Source: Cryptomeria japonica (lineage: Eukaryota > Streptophyta > Pinopsida > Cupressales > Cupressaceae). From it: 64,000 bases of DNA. The stretch covers positions 653,194,920 to 653,258,919 of the forward strand of contig NC_081405.1 in NCBI RefSeq assembly GCF_030272615.1, in the 5' to 3' direction. Shown in pieces: positions 44,998 through 56,010 of this stretch; position 1 is the stretch's first letter, and every line of letters starts with the position of its first letter. A program made the translations under genes and the position numbers. The notes below the pieces were generated by a model. It was not told the DNA's origin. It made no database searches and was given only the letters and a program-made list of their open reading frames with translations.

Positions 44998-45540
44998 CTT
45001 ACTGGAAACATGTTCTAATACAACCTCTTTGTTTTCAACCTTCTCTCTCAAGAAGTAATATTTGAGCTAAATGTGCTTAGTTCTAGCATGCAATATTGGA
45101 TTCTTTGAAATATTTATTGCACTTGTGTTGTCACAAAATATACTCACCAGTTCAGATATAGCTACTTTGAAACCATCCAATACATGTTTCATCCAGATTG
45201 CTTGAGTGCAGTTCATAAATGTTGCTACATACTCCACTTCACCTGTAGACTGGGAAATATAGCTCTGCTTCTTACTCATCCATGAGACTAGTCTTCCACT
45301 AAGAAAGAACGTTTCACCAGTTGTGCTCTTTCGGTCATCCACATTACCTACCCAATTTGCATTGGTAAATACTTTTAGATTAAAATCACCATTGTATGGA
45401 TGCCACAATCCATAATCAACTATCCCTTTTAGGTATCTAAATATCCTCTTGACTACTACCAAGTGGGATTCTCTTGGACTTCTGAAAATAGGCCACAATG
45501 CCCACATCATGAGCAATATCCGGTCTACTATGTACCACAT
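44998..45540 (-). pseudogene. Element C: RNase H (copia)
   Basis: The frame 45540-45067 has the copia RNase H blocks DRKSTTGETFFLSG, STGEVEYVA and FCDNTSAINI. The first catalytic position, usually the first D of D-A-D/N-W, reads NANW, a loss of the acidic residue. Coding continues past 45067 with KYYFLREKVENKEV up to the J insertion at 44997. It overlaps the RT frame by about 100 bases in another phase, showing a frameshift near 45450-45540. Confidence 0.75.
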
Positions 45541-46443
45541 AGTGCAGCTTATCGATCATTGACCGGTACTCCTCATTCACCAACGTTGAATCATCTTCCT
45601 TAGTCAATTTGCAGTTGGTCACCATCGGTCTACCAACCGGTTTTCTCTCCTCCATACCAAAAGTCTTCAATACCTCTTTGACATACTTGGACTGGGTAAT
45701 AAAGACACCCTCTTTCATCTGTTGAATGTATAGACCAATGACAAACTTTATCTCTCCAATCAGAGACATCTCAAACTCTTTCTTCATTTCATCTACAAAT
45801 GCATGGCTCATTTCATCATCTCCTCCAAAGATTATGTCATCTACAAACACTTCACAAATCAAAATTTGATCACCTTCAGATTTCAGGTAGATGTTGCTAT
45901 CCTCACTTGTTCTCTGAAATCCTATCTTCACAAGATGAGAGTGTAACCGTTCATACCATGCCCTTGGTGCTTGTTTCAATCCATATAGGGACTTGTGTAA
46001 TCTACACACCATGTTACTATCTTCTAATAAGGAAAACCCATTTGGTTGCTCAATATACACTTCCTCTTCTAGGATTCCATTCAAAAATGTAGACTTCACA
46101 TACATCTGGTATACCTTAAATCCCTTAAATGCTGCAAATGCAAGTATCATTCGAACACCTTCTAGTCTAGCCACTGGGGCAAAAGTTTCTCCATAGTCTT
46201 CTCCCTCTTCCTGAGCATATCCCTTGCATACAAGTCTTGCCTTGTTCCTTACAACTATTCCTTCTTCATTCAACTTATTCCTGAAGACCCATTTGGTACC
46301 TATTACATTCTTGTATTTCGGTCTAGGTACCAAAGCATACAAGTCTTGCCTTGTTCCTTACAACTATTCCTTCTTCATTCAACTTATTCCTGAAGACCCA
46401 TTTGGTACCTATTACATTCTTGTATTTCAGTCTAGGTACCAAA
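45541..46443 (-). pseudogene. Element C: reverse transcriptase (copia, RVT_2)
   Basis: 301 open residues from 46342: [47 protein letters not shown] and the active site FVDDIIFGG, with both aspartates kept. A 109-bp tandem duplication (46226-46334 and 46335-46443) repeats the start of the domain and, not being a multiple of three, shifts the frame. RT would copy element RNA into DNA. Clearly Ty1/copia. Confidence 0.85.
46226..46443 (-). repeat. 109-bp direct tandem duplication in C's RT
   Basis: Copies 46226-46334 and 46335-46443 differ at about one base, so the event is recent relative to other damage in C. Confidence 0.85.
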
Positions 46444-46471
46444 GACCACCTCTTCCATTGCCGCCTCCTTC

Positions 46472-46563
<92 letters not shown>

Positions 46564-46758
46564 CTTGTTGTTGTTGTTGTTGTTGTTGTTCTTGTTCTTG
46601 TTGTTGTTGTTGTTCTTCTTCTTCTTGTTCTTCTTATTCTTGTTGTTCTTGTTGTTCTTGTTGTTCTTGTTGTTCTTCTTCTTCTTCTTGTTCTTCTTCT
46701 TCTTCTTCTTCTTCTTCTTCGTCTTCTTCGTTGTTGTTGTTGTTGTTGTTGTTGTTGT
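46472..46758. repeat. Trinucleotide microsatellite (TTG/TTC)n between integrase and RT of C
   Basis: About 287 bp. A nearly pure GTT run to about 46561, then mixed GTT and CTT, then a last pure GTT stretch. In the frame continuous with integrase it codes on the minus strand for asparagine, then glutamate/glutamine runs. Long open frames on both strands here are products of the repeat. Confidence 0.95.
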
Positions 46759-47600
46759 AGCATTTGAGAGATTTTCTTTTAGTGGAATATCCTAGAAATA
46801 TTCCTTCATCACATTTAGTATCAAACTTTCTCAAATGCTCACCTCTCTTGATATAACACTTACTGCCAAATACATTAAAATAACTCATAGTGGGAGTCTT
46901 CCTGATCTAGTACTCATAGGGGGTTTTGTTTTTATCTTTCTTGATGAGTACCTGGTTCATAGTATAGACTGCAGTGCTCACTGCTTCTCTCCAAAAAGTG
47001 TGAGCAACCTTTCCTTGGATCAGCATGGTTCTGGCCACTTCAATTATAGTCTTGTTATTCCTTTCTGTTATGCCATTCTATTGTGGTGTCCTTGGGGTAT
47101 AGTTGTCTCTTGATATTGTTCTCTTCATAGTACTTGTTGAATTCATCAGAAGTGAATTCACCTCCTTGATCAATTCTTAAGCATTTTATCCTTTGACCAT
47201 TTTCCTTCTCTACCAATGCTCTAAAGGCTTTGAACTTTCCAAATGCCTTAGATTTGTCTTTCAAGAATGTGACCCACATCATTATTGAGCAACATTAGTA
47301 AGAATCATGAAATACCTATCTCCCTAAATACTTCTAGTTTTCATTGGACCACACAGATCAATGTGCACAAGGTCAAGTAAGCTCTTTGCTGAAAAAGAAT
47401 TACCTTTGAAAGTTGAGGAAGACATCTTCCCAAGTTGGCATTCTCTATGCAAAGAATTCTCTGGTTTGTTCAGCAAAGACAATCCTCTTACTGCCTTCAT
47501 CTTACTCGCCTTTATAATATTATCAAAATTCATATGACAAATTCTCCTATTCCATATCCAACTGTCATCAAACTTCGCCATCAGACACTAACTAATCTTG
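46759..47600 (-). pseudogene. Element C: integrase
   Basis: The frame 47581-47324 has the pre-integrase zinc finger (WNRRICHMNFDNI...HRECQLGKM; H, H, C, with an altered fourth ligand region) and VHIDLCGPM (first catalytic Asp). The frame 47282-47055 has IKCLRIDQGGEFTSDEF (second Asp). The expected Glu block is frameshifted (IEWHNRKE). The frame 46888 onward gives the C-terminal block GSKCYIKRGEHLRKFD...GIFLGYS. A gap lies at about 47285-47320. The catalytic core is not continuous. Confidence 0.75.
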
Positions 47601-47842
47601 GCATTCAACTGAAACAAGTTACCTCTGGTCTACTTACTGGTGGCAATAAGTTCACCACTCTTTCCAATTATACTACATACTCCACCTTTGAACTCCAGAA
47701 TGAGTCCTTTTTCATTTAGATGAGAAACACTCAAAAGGTTATGCTTAATACCTTCTACCTAGTAGACATCATCCACACTACTCTTTCCATTTAGTGAGAT
47801 GGATCCTTTACCTTTCACTAAGCATGGTGCATCATTTCCAAA

Positions 47843-48967
47843 TCAGACAACACCTCCATCATATTCTTCCAGAGACAAAAACTTTCCCTGGTCACCAGTC
47901 ATGTGGTGAGAACACCCACTATCAATAATCCACTCATTAGAGTTGTCAATGCGAGAGACAAGGGCTTCCTTGTCAGACACTTCTTCCTTTAAAGATACAA
48001 ACTCTATGTCATCATTCTCTTCATCCTCAAATTCTTCATTAGTAACACCTTCATCCACTGCAACAAGACAATTTCTTCTACCTCTTCCTTTATACTTTCT
48101 AAACCTCTCCGGTTTATCCTTATTGTCATTGTTAGGAAATTTAACAACTATATGTCTTATCTTATTGTAGGAAAAACATTTTAAAGGAAGCTTACCTTTG
48201 TATTTTTCGGTGCCTTTTGGAAGTCTCTTGGCAAGAAAAGCTTCAAACTCCATCAGAATCTCTTCATCATCCATATCTTTGCATTGCCTAGATTCATAAC
48301 TGGTACTTACTTCTTTTCCTTTTCTGGTTGGTGCAACAGATGCTCTAAAGGCTGACTCAGTCTTCTGAACATTGCCATCATATCTATTCAACTCATATGT
48401 AGTCAACTTTGCAATGATAGAGTCTAAGGATACCTTGGTTTTGTTGATAGACCTTAGCTCCTGAATAGCAACAACTCTGATTGCATAGACCAGTAGCAAT
48501 GATCTTAAAACTTTACTGACAATGGTGGCATCATCAATTATTCCACCAGTGCTCTTGATATCTCCAACCATAGTCTTTATCCTTATGCCATATTGATGAA
48601 TGGTCTCTCCTTTAACCATCCTTATGTCTTCAAATTTTCCTCTAAGGCTCTCTTCCTTATCTTTCTTGAAATACTCATCACCACCATAAATGGTTTACAA
48701 AGTGTCCCATATATCCTTGGGAGTGTCCTTATCTTGTATATCAATGAACTCAATATCAAACAGGCTGCTAATAAGGGCTTCCATGACTTGCCCATTTTCT
48801 TGAATCTCTCTTCTCTAATCATCGGTTAGAGTGCCAGTGGGGATTACATATGCATTCTCAACATAGCTCCAGTGTTGAGCACCCAAACTCTTGATATAAA
48901 TCTTCATTTTGTCCTTCCATATTTTGAAGTTATCTCTATTGAACTTAGGACCTTCCCTCTTCATCAT
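47843..48967 (-). pseudogene. Element C: Gag and protease (copia)
   Basis: Start MMKREGPKFNRDNFKIWKDK at 48967, typical of copia UBN2-type Gag; two stops follow before the open frame 48619-47843. The knuckle is degenerate (CFSYNKIRHIVVKFP, with its later cysteine and histidine pattern lost). Protease motif WIIDSGCSHHMTG is intact. The 47601-47842 stretch between protease and integrase continues the polyprotein with stops. Confidence 0.8.
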
Positions 48968-49024
48968 TAAAGCAGGATCTTTTACCTCAAGTGGTTAAGC
49001 TTATATCACCAAGGACCTGCAGTT

Positions 49025-49036
49025 GCTCTGATACCA
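49025..49036 (-). promoter_or_regulatory. Primer binding site of C
   Basis: Exact TGGTATCAGAGC on the minus strand, two bases from the LTR. Confidence 0.85.
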
Positions 49037-49038
49037 AT

Positions 49039-50467
49039 TGATTAATAATAATGAACAAAAAATACCCTAACTGGTACTGAGAGGGCGAGGGTGAAACATA
49101 CAAAACCTTCTTAGCAACTTATCAAGTTAAAAAAATGCTAACCGGCTGTCTTCATCACTGAACTTAACCATGGCAATACCGATTAAACACAGAAAGACTT
49201 CAGACATCAAAACCAGTAAAACTGAATACTTCAATAACATTCAACACTTGATAACTACCTCACCAATATACTCATGCATGTGTTGTATCAGTAATAACAT
49301 AGCCATTAGCTTTGCATGCAATATTCACCTAAACAAGGATTGCTCAATCATCATATGAAAAATGCACAACTCATAACACACATATTTTTCACATGGAAAC
49401 CTAAATGGGAAAAACCACAGCGGGGATGAATACCCACAAGCTTTCTTTTGAACTCTTTTGAAGCTCTCTCTATTAGGAGCCTAGTTTGGTTAAAGACTTT
49501 ACAATAAGGTTCTGTTAGGAACTGATCCTGTTAAAGATCACCCGTTTAAGAGATGGCTATAGACCTGTTAAAGGTTGAAACCTTGTTAAAGGTTACCTTG
49601 CTATAGGATTTTAAGAACTCAATGATCTTGAGTCACTTGGTTAGAGGATTTTCAATAAGCCTGTTAAAGCTACCTGGTAAAGGGATTTTCCTACTATTGA
49701 AATGGTTAGAAGACAACAGGTAAAGCTCTGATTTGATAACAAGACTACATGCTAAGGGAGATCCTTTTCAGCTCCTCTACTCTAAAATCACACTCTGCAA
49801 TTTTCCACTCACTGGTCTGACAAGTATCTCATCACTCGGATACAAAAACAACATTCGCCAACACAAACAATAACAACCATCATCGACCTTATAGACAATA
49901 ATTAGGTCGGTAGCATAAACCCTAAACCCTAAACATTTTAGGTTTACAATTACAAGCGGTCCAATCCTGACCGTTCAAAGACTTTGCATAGAATAAAACA
50001 ATCTCAAACAGATCACAAGTCATTCTGCATCATCCATTTTCCACCGCATATGGGAATCAATAACCCATCATGCTTTGTTCACATACCGCTAAGAAGAATG
50101 TTCAATCCCGAGGTAGATAGTTAATGCTATCGATCTTCACATGCAGGATCCTCCAGGAAATCCTTCATGTGCACAAAATTGACGTGACATCTTGATCTCA
50201 TCCTTATCTCTTAGCTAACTCATCACAGAATGTCACCGGTTGCATCGCACAAGATAGATTACCAAACCAGAAACCTTAGAGCTGAGACTACCAGCCAGTA
50301 ATCATACTTAGTGAAACCTTGACACCGGTCCACTTAATCCCTTCAAACCAGTTCTCCTACTTGATCATCAATAACAATTTCTTCCAATCTTCATACCAGT
50401 TCACCTACACTTATTGACATCAATGACAACATGCATTATCATCATAACAGTTCATCATATGCCAACA
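49039..50467 (-). repeat. Element C 5' LTR
   Basis: 1,429 bp. Differences from the 3' LTR are largely transitions, many at CCGG words. It ends GCCAACA before the duplication AAGAC. Confidence 0.9.
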
Positions 50468-50472
50468 AAGAC

Positions 50473-50736
50473 AACCAACGATCACCTGCATATAGGTCTG
50501 AATATCAATATCTCTCCCTCTGTGAATAATATTTCTCCCTTTGATATTTACTTTTTCACATCACTATCTCCCCCTTTGACATCAATGCCAAAAATATGAC
50601 AGAAATATGAAATCAAAAGCATTAGCCTCTGAATCTCAAAGCTGACTACTCCCCCTGAGTAGTAGCATCCCACATTAGTGCCCGAATGATTAGTATCTCT
50701 GATAATGCATGTTGGATTGATGCCAAACCGCATCAA
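50473..50736 (-). other. Element I 3' untranslated region
   Basis: Continues the internal sequence of I from 28371-28459 across the C insertion. Contains several polypurine-like complements such as CTCCCCCTTTGAC near 50568. No gene. Confidence 0.65.
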
Positions 50737-51320
50737 TCAAGTCACTACCGGAGGGGCAGAAACCCCCAATCTATCTCTCAGGTACTCAAATGCTTCCTTG
50801 GATAAAGGTTTAGTGAAAATATATGCAATTTGTTCTTTAGTGTTCACATAAACCAATCTAACTTCATTTGCTTCCACCTTCTCCTTCAAAAATTTATACT
50901 TGAGAGATGTGTGCTTTGTCTTAGAATGAAATACTAGATTGTTTGATATATCAATAGCAATAAAGTTATCAAAGTGAATAACAACCGGTGCATCACAATC
51001 AACCTTTATATCCTTCAACATCTGCTTCATCCATAAAACTTGTGTACAGTTAGTTGCAGCAACAACATACTCAGCTTCAATAGTAGATAAAGAAGTACAC
51101 GACTATTTCTTGTTGATCCATGAAACCAACTTCTTTCCAAGAAAGAAAGCTCCACCGGAATACTTTTTCAGTCATCAACATCACCAGCCCAATCAACAAC
51201 TATATATGCACATTAAGTAAAGTTATCATCCTTAGGGTACCACAAGTCATATTCTGATGTACCTTGCAAGTATCTAAAAATCCTTTTCACCGCCATCTCA
51301 TGCTTTTCTCTAAAATCACT
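50737..51320 (-). pseudogene. Element I: RNase H (copia)
   Basis: The frame 51030-50737 carries FDNFIAIDISNN and the C-terminal block KEQIAYIFTKPLSKEAFEYLRDRLG, homologous to C. The N-terminal half (51031-51320) follows copia RNase H at DNA level but has stops and a shift. Confidence 0.7.
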
Positions 51321-52376
51321 CTAAAATCTTGAAACAATACAAACAACATTCATAATATCAGGCCTAGTCCGAGTCAAATAAAGTAGACCTCCAATCATAG
51401 ATTTGTATCTTGTAGGATTTACTCGTGTATAAACGTCTTTTCTTGTCAATTTCTCACTTGTAACCATAGGTGTACTTACCGGTTTAGAATCTCCCATACC
51501 AAATTTGTTCAATAATTCCTTAGCATATTTAGTTTGATAGATAAAAGTACCTTTGTCAGTCTAAGTAATCTATAAACCTAAGAAAAATTTCATCTCACCA
51601 ATCATAGACATCTCAAATTCTTTTTCCATATTCTTAGAAAATTCTATGCATAATTTATCTTAACCTCCAAAAATAATGGCATCAACAAATACTTCAAAAA
51701 TCAGTATATCATCAGCAGCGATTTTATAATATAAATTATTGTTAGCACTGCCCTTAGTAAAACTAAGCTTCAAAAGATATTTATCCAACCTTGCATACCA
51801 AGCTCTAGATGCTTGTTTCAATCTATATAAAAATTTCCTTAACCTGCAAACCATATCAGTATCATCTGATAGTGAAAAAACATCAGGTTGCTCAATATAG
51901 ACTTCCTCATTAAGATCCCGATTGAAAAAAGCACATTTAACATACATTTGATAAACTTTGTAGTTTTTATAAGAAACATAAGCAAGAAATAATCTTACAG
52001 CTTCAATCCTAGCTACCGGTGCAAAAGTCTCTCCATAATCAATTCCTTCCTTCTGAGAATATCCTTTGCAAACCAATCTAGCCTTATTCCTTATTGCTTG
52101 ACCATCCTCATTCAATTTGTTCCTAAAAACCCATTTAGTTCCAATGACATTTTTATTTTTAGGCTGGGGAACCAAAGTCCACATATTATTTTTCTCAATT
52201 TGATCTAATTCTTCTTCCATAGATTTTAACCAAAATTCATCTTTACATGCCTCGATTATTGATACCAGTTCAACTTGTGAGATTAAAGATACTTCATTAG
52301 TTGCCCGTATTCTTCTTGTCATCACTCCATTGCTCTTATCCCCAATGATTTGATCTTTAGAATGATTCAATCTCAC
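51321..52376 (-). pseudogene. Element I: reverse transcriptase with altered active site
   Basis: The frame 52376-51660 has [34 protein letters not shown] and the active-site block FVDAIIFGG. The usual motif is FVDDIIFGG, so the second catalytic Asp is Ala. The frame 51512-51321 has the C-terminal RT block KPVSTPMVTSEKL and ARTRPDI-like sequence. Ty1/copia by block order. Confidence 0.8.
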
Positions 52377-52561
52377 ATACCTAGGAGTCTTCTGACTCCT
52401 TGTTCCTCTTCCCTATTCTTCAGTTAATGTAGAATTCTCTGATGTTGCCAGAGTAACTGGTTCAACTCTCTATTATGGTAAAGGTGCTACCAGTTCATAT
52501 ATAATCATTTTCATTGTTAGTTCCTTCTCATAAACTCTGATTTGACTTTTGCTTAGGCCAT

Positions 52562-53440
52562 CTACTTTAACATTAGCACTCTCCACAATTCTCTGCAATC
52601 TCTTGTTATAACATTTATATGATTTGCTTTCATTAGAATAACCAAGAAATATGTCTTCATCACATCTAGGATCAAATTTCTCAATAGTATCATCTCTCTT
52701 GATCTAAAATTTACTACCAAAAATTCTGAAATACTTAACTGTAGGTGTATTGTGAAACCATAATTCATAAGGTGTCTTACCGGTTTCTCCTTTGATATGT
52801 ACTCTGTTGAATGTGTAAACCATTGTACTCACTACTTCTCTCCAATAGATATGAGGTAGACTTTCTTACATCATCATTGTTCTAGCAACATCCAAGATAG
52901 TTCTATTTTTCCTTTCCACAACTCCATTTTGTTGAGGTGTCTGGGAGCATAAAATTGTCTTCTTATACCATGCTTGTCACAAAAGTTATTAAACTCATCG
53001 GATGTAAATTCTCCACCATGATCTGATCTCAAACATTTAATCTTCGACCCTATCTTAGTTTCCACTTTAGCCTTAAATATTTTAAACTTTTCAAATGCTT
53101 CGTATTTTTCTCTCAAAAAAGTAACCCACATCATTCTAGAATAATCATCAATGATAAGCATGAAATGTCTATCACCATGAAAACTTTTAACTCTAGCAGG
53201 GCCACGCAAATCAGTATGAATAAGATCAAGAACATCATTTGATTTATCTTGTATACTCCTAAAAGAGGTTCTGACCTATTTACCCATTTGACATTCTTTA
53301 CATATCGGATTATAAGGCTTCATAATCTTAGGTATATCTCTAAGAGCCTTAGTTGAACTGATCTTCACAATGCAATCAAAATTCACATGACACAGACTTT
53401 TATGCCATAGCCAACTCTCATCAATCTGTGTAATAAAAAA
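52562..53440 (-). pseudogene. Element I: integrase, cut by element E
   Basis: From right: the pre-integrase finger WLWHKSLCHVNFDCI...CKECQMGK (53420-53270), then the frame 53209-52874 with LIIDDYSRMMWVTFL and IKCLRSDHGGEFTSDEF (two catalytic Asp). The Glu block is frameshifted near 52930. The C-terminal block with LSISEFLVVNF-like frame follows at 52768-52562. The coding sequence ends at the first base of E's LTR, 53441. Confidence 0.75.
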
Positions 53441-55205
53441 TGTAGACACCTAAAAATGGTCAACGCTTGCGGAGTCATACTTTAACATTGGCGCATTGCC
53501 TTATTTTAGGTTTTTGCGTCGCATTAACATTTCTTCTATGTTGCATACTTGGTCTTTATCATTTGTGAGCATCGAGTCCTTCTTTTGCATTCTTCATTTA
53601 TCTCGCTCTCAAATTTGGTCTTGTCAACAACAATCTTCAGTCATGATTTTGGTCAATCTTATCCTGTCGCATCAATGTGCGTGCTCATTTGTCATCATTT
53701 TGGACATCGTCAATCCTAATTAAGGTTTTGTCCTCTTATCAATCTTGTTGTCTTGCGACCAATTTGTCATCGATCGTTGTTCTCTTATCAATCTTGTTGT
53801 TTTGCAATCGATTTGTCATCGATCGATGTCCTCTTGTCAATCTTGTCATTTTGCAATCGATTTGACATCGATCGTTGTCCTTCTTAATCATGTCAATTTG
53901 GATCAATTAGTCATTGTTCCTCGTCAATTGGTACATTTATCAATCAAATCATTTATCAATTCAAAATCATGATCGAATCGACATCAAATCAGTTTTACAT
54001 CAAGACCTAATTGTTGTCCTTGCATTTCTAATTTATCTTCTAGGGTTTTATGATTTATTCATTTAACCTTGTTTGTCATTTTCTCTCCATTTTCTCTTTA
54101 GGATAAATGATTTATTTATCTATCCTAGGTGAAGAGGGAAAAATAGATTTGAAAGGTAAACTGATCAAAACATAATGAAATAAACATACAGAATGCTAAA
54201 ATATCATAAAAAGACTATTTCACCTTGCTATTTTACCTTCTCCTTCGGATTGAGCTTGATGAAGTGAAGGCACCCCTTGCTAATGCTCCACTTGATGTGC
54301 TCCTTTGATTGTTGGATGTGGATGGCTCTCCAATATTGTGCACAAATGATAAGGATGAGATGATCAAGTTGCCAAGATGATTTCCTGGGCTCAAAAGGGC
54401 AGCATAAGCTTACTGAATTTCAAGATGATTTGAATGAAGGGATGGAACCCTATTTTATAGGAAGAGGAGAGGAAAACGGATGGCTAGGATGAATTCGAGA
54501 TGAAGGGCTAAGATTTACTTGTGAGGTCACACAAGGTCCAAGAGAGGGTGTGGAGACCAAGAAATATGCCTTAAAGGCATTTCGTATCTCCACACTCTAC
54601 AAGATGCATTGAAGGAATTAAAAATTTTCCAAAAATGGATATTATGGGGATTAGAAGAATAAAAAGGAATTAAAAATTCCTTGGGAGAGGGAAATGCCTA
54701 GAGGAATGTAAGATTTCGAAAATATTACATTCATCTAGAAAAAGAGCATTTAAAGCTAGTGGTTGGATGAAAGGACAAAGAGTTAACTTTGTGGCTAATC
54801 ATGATGATTAGCCATTAATGACTCATTAGGAGGGGAATTAGAGGAAATGTTAGGTGGGATTTATATTTGTAGGAGAATTTGACTAAAAGAATAATGTTAA
54901 GTGAGTTTAGGGAGTTTCTAGAAGAATTTATTAGGTTAATGATGAATTAAGAAGATGATTTTTAGGAATCATGTAGGTTAACTAATTAATTGAAATTAAT
55001 TAGCTAAGAGGAAGATTTGTGAGGATTTGATTTTTTAGAAGAATAAAGAAAGGGATTGATTTATTAAATAAATCAATCATATGCTATAGTGACAATATTA
55101 ATTATATTTAATTAATATTGAGAAGAATTTTAATTAACATAATTAATTAATTAATTATGTGAGGAATTAAAAAATAATTAAAATAATTATTTTTAAGTGT
55201 CTACA
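53441..55205 (-). repeat. Element E 3' LTR
   Basis: 1,765 bp with perfect 9-bp inverted ends TGTAGACAC/GTGTCTACA. The polypurine tract complement TTTTGCCCCTCTTTGAAGC follows from 55206. Confidence 0.9.
53738..53885 (-). repeat. Three 49-bp tandem repeats in E's LTR
   Basis: Units start at 53738, 53787 and 53836. Each contains ATCGATCG near its end. Confidence 0.85.
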
Positions 55206-55428
55206 TTTTGCCCCTCTTTGAAGCGAGGTGTGATGACGCATTGATTCAAAGAATAATCTTGTTTTGATGTTGATATTGGTTTGATAGGATGCCCCGGCTC
55301 TTGATTTATAAATTATGGTATGGTGATGCCCCCTCGGGAGATCAATTGAGGTATTTGATCTTTGGAGTTTTGCGAAATTGATATCCTGATAGATTTGATT
55401 TGATTCGATTGATAAGATCTAGATTCAG

Positions 55429-56010
55429 TCTGGTTTCAAGAAGAATTCATCCTGTATAAGACAAAGATGATCAAAGTGTCTGGTTTTAGGAAGGATTCAT
55501 CCCGTATAAGACATGATTGATCACAACATCTGGTTTCAGAAAGGATTCATCCTATATAAGACATGATAAGAGCGTCTAGTTTCAGGAAGGATTCATCCTG
55601 TATAAGACATGATAAGAGCGTCTGGTTTCAGGAAGGATTCATCCTGTATAAGACATGATCGATCACAATGTCTGGTTTCAGGAAGGATTCATCCTGTATA
55701 AGACATAATCGATCGCAATGAATGTCTGGTTTCAGGAAGGATTCATCCTGTATAAGACATGATTAGAGCGTCTAGTTTTAGGAAGGATTCATCCTGTATA
55801 AGACATGATCAGCTCGTCTGGTTTTAGGAAGGATTCATCCTGTATAAGACATGATCAGCTCATCTGGTTTCAGGAAGGATTCATCCTATATAAGACATGA
55901 TCAGATCACAACGTCTGGTTTCAGGAAGGATTCATCCTGTATAAGACATGATCAGATCACAACGTCTGGTTTCAGGAAGGATTCATCCTGTATAAGACAT
56001 GATTAGAATC
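55429..56010 (-). repeat. Minisatellite in the 3' untranslated region of E
   Basis: About 12 copies of a 46-54 bp unit containing TCTGGTTTCAGGAAGGATTC and TATAAGACATGAT. Length differences are confined to the end of the unit (TAAGAGCG, CAGCTCG or CAGATCACAACG types). Each unit has the inverted repeat CAGGA/TCCTG. Confidence 0.95.

Larger units (their letters stand above)
28460..50467 (-). mobile_element. Element C: complete Ty1/copia element carrying nested J and K
   Basis: LTRs at 28460-29897 and 49039-50467, flanked by AAGAC at 28455-28459 and 50468-50472. Without J the element is about 7.3 kb, a normal copia length. Coding order on the minus strand is gag, protease, integrase, RT, RNase H. 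Initiator tRNA-Met primer site at 49025-49036 and polypurine tract complement from 29898. Damaged by stops, a 109-bp duplication and a long microsatellite. A likely type of helper for the two-ORF elements. Confidence 0.9.
27175..53440 (-). mobile_element. Element I: Ty1/copia element, split by C and truncated by E
   Basis: The 3' LTR (27175-28370) and 89 bp of adjoining internal region are separated from the rest (50473-53440) by element C and its 5-bp duplication. The second part holds copia RNase H, RT and integrase in the right order. E's LTR at 53441 cuts the element inside its integrase region, so gag, protease and 5' LTR would lie beyond the window. I itself inserted into G unit c. Confidence 0.8.

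Noticed and set aside
46224-46795. Several long open frames on both strands rich in Cys, Val, Leu, Ser, Arg or Thr
   Set aside because: They are translations of the TTG/TTC microsatellite in different frames and have no start, domain or conservation support.
55429-56010. CRISPR-like regular repeats
   Set aside because: The whole unit repeats, including the parts between cores, with no unique spacers. It lies in the 3' region of a plant gypsy element.
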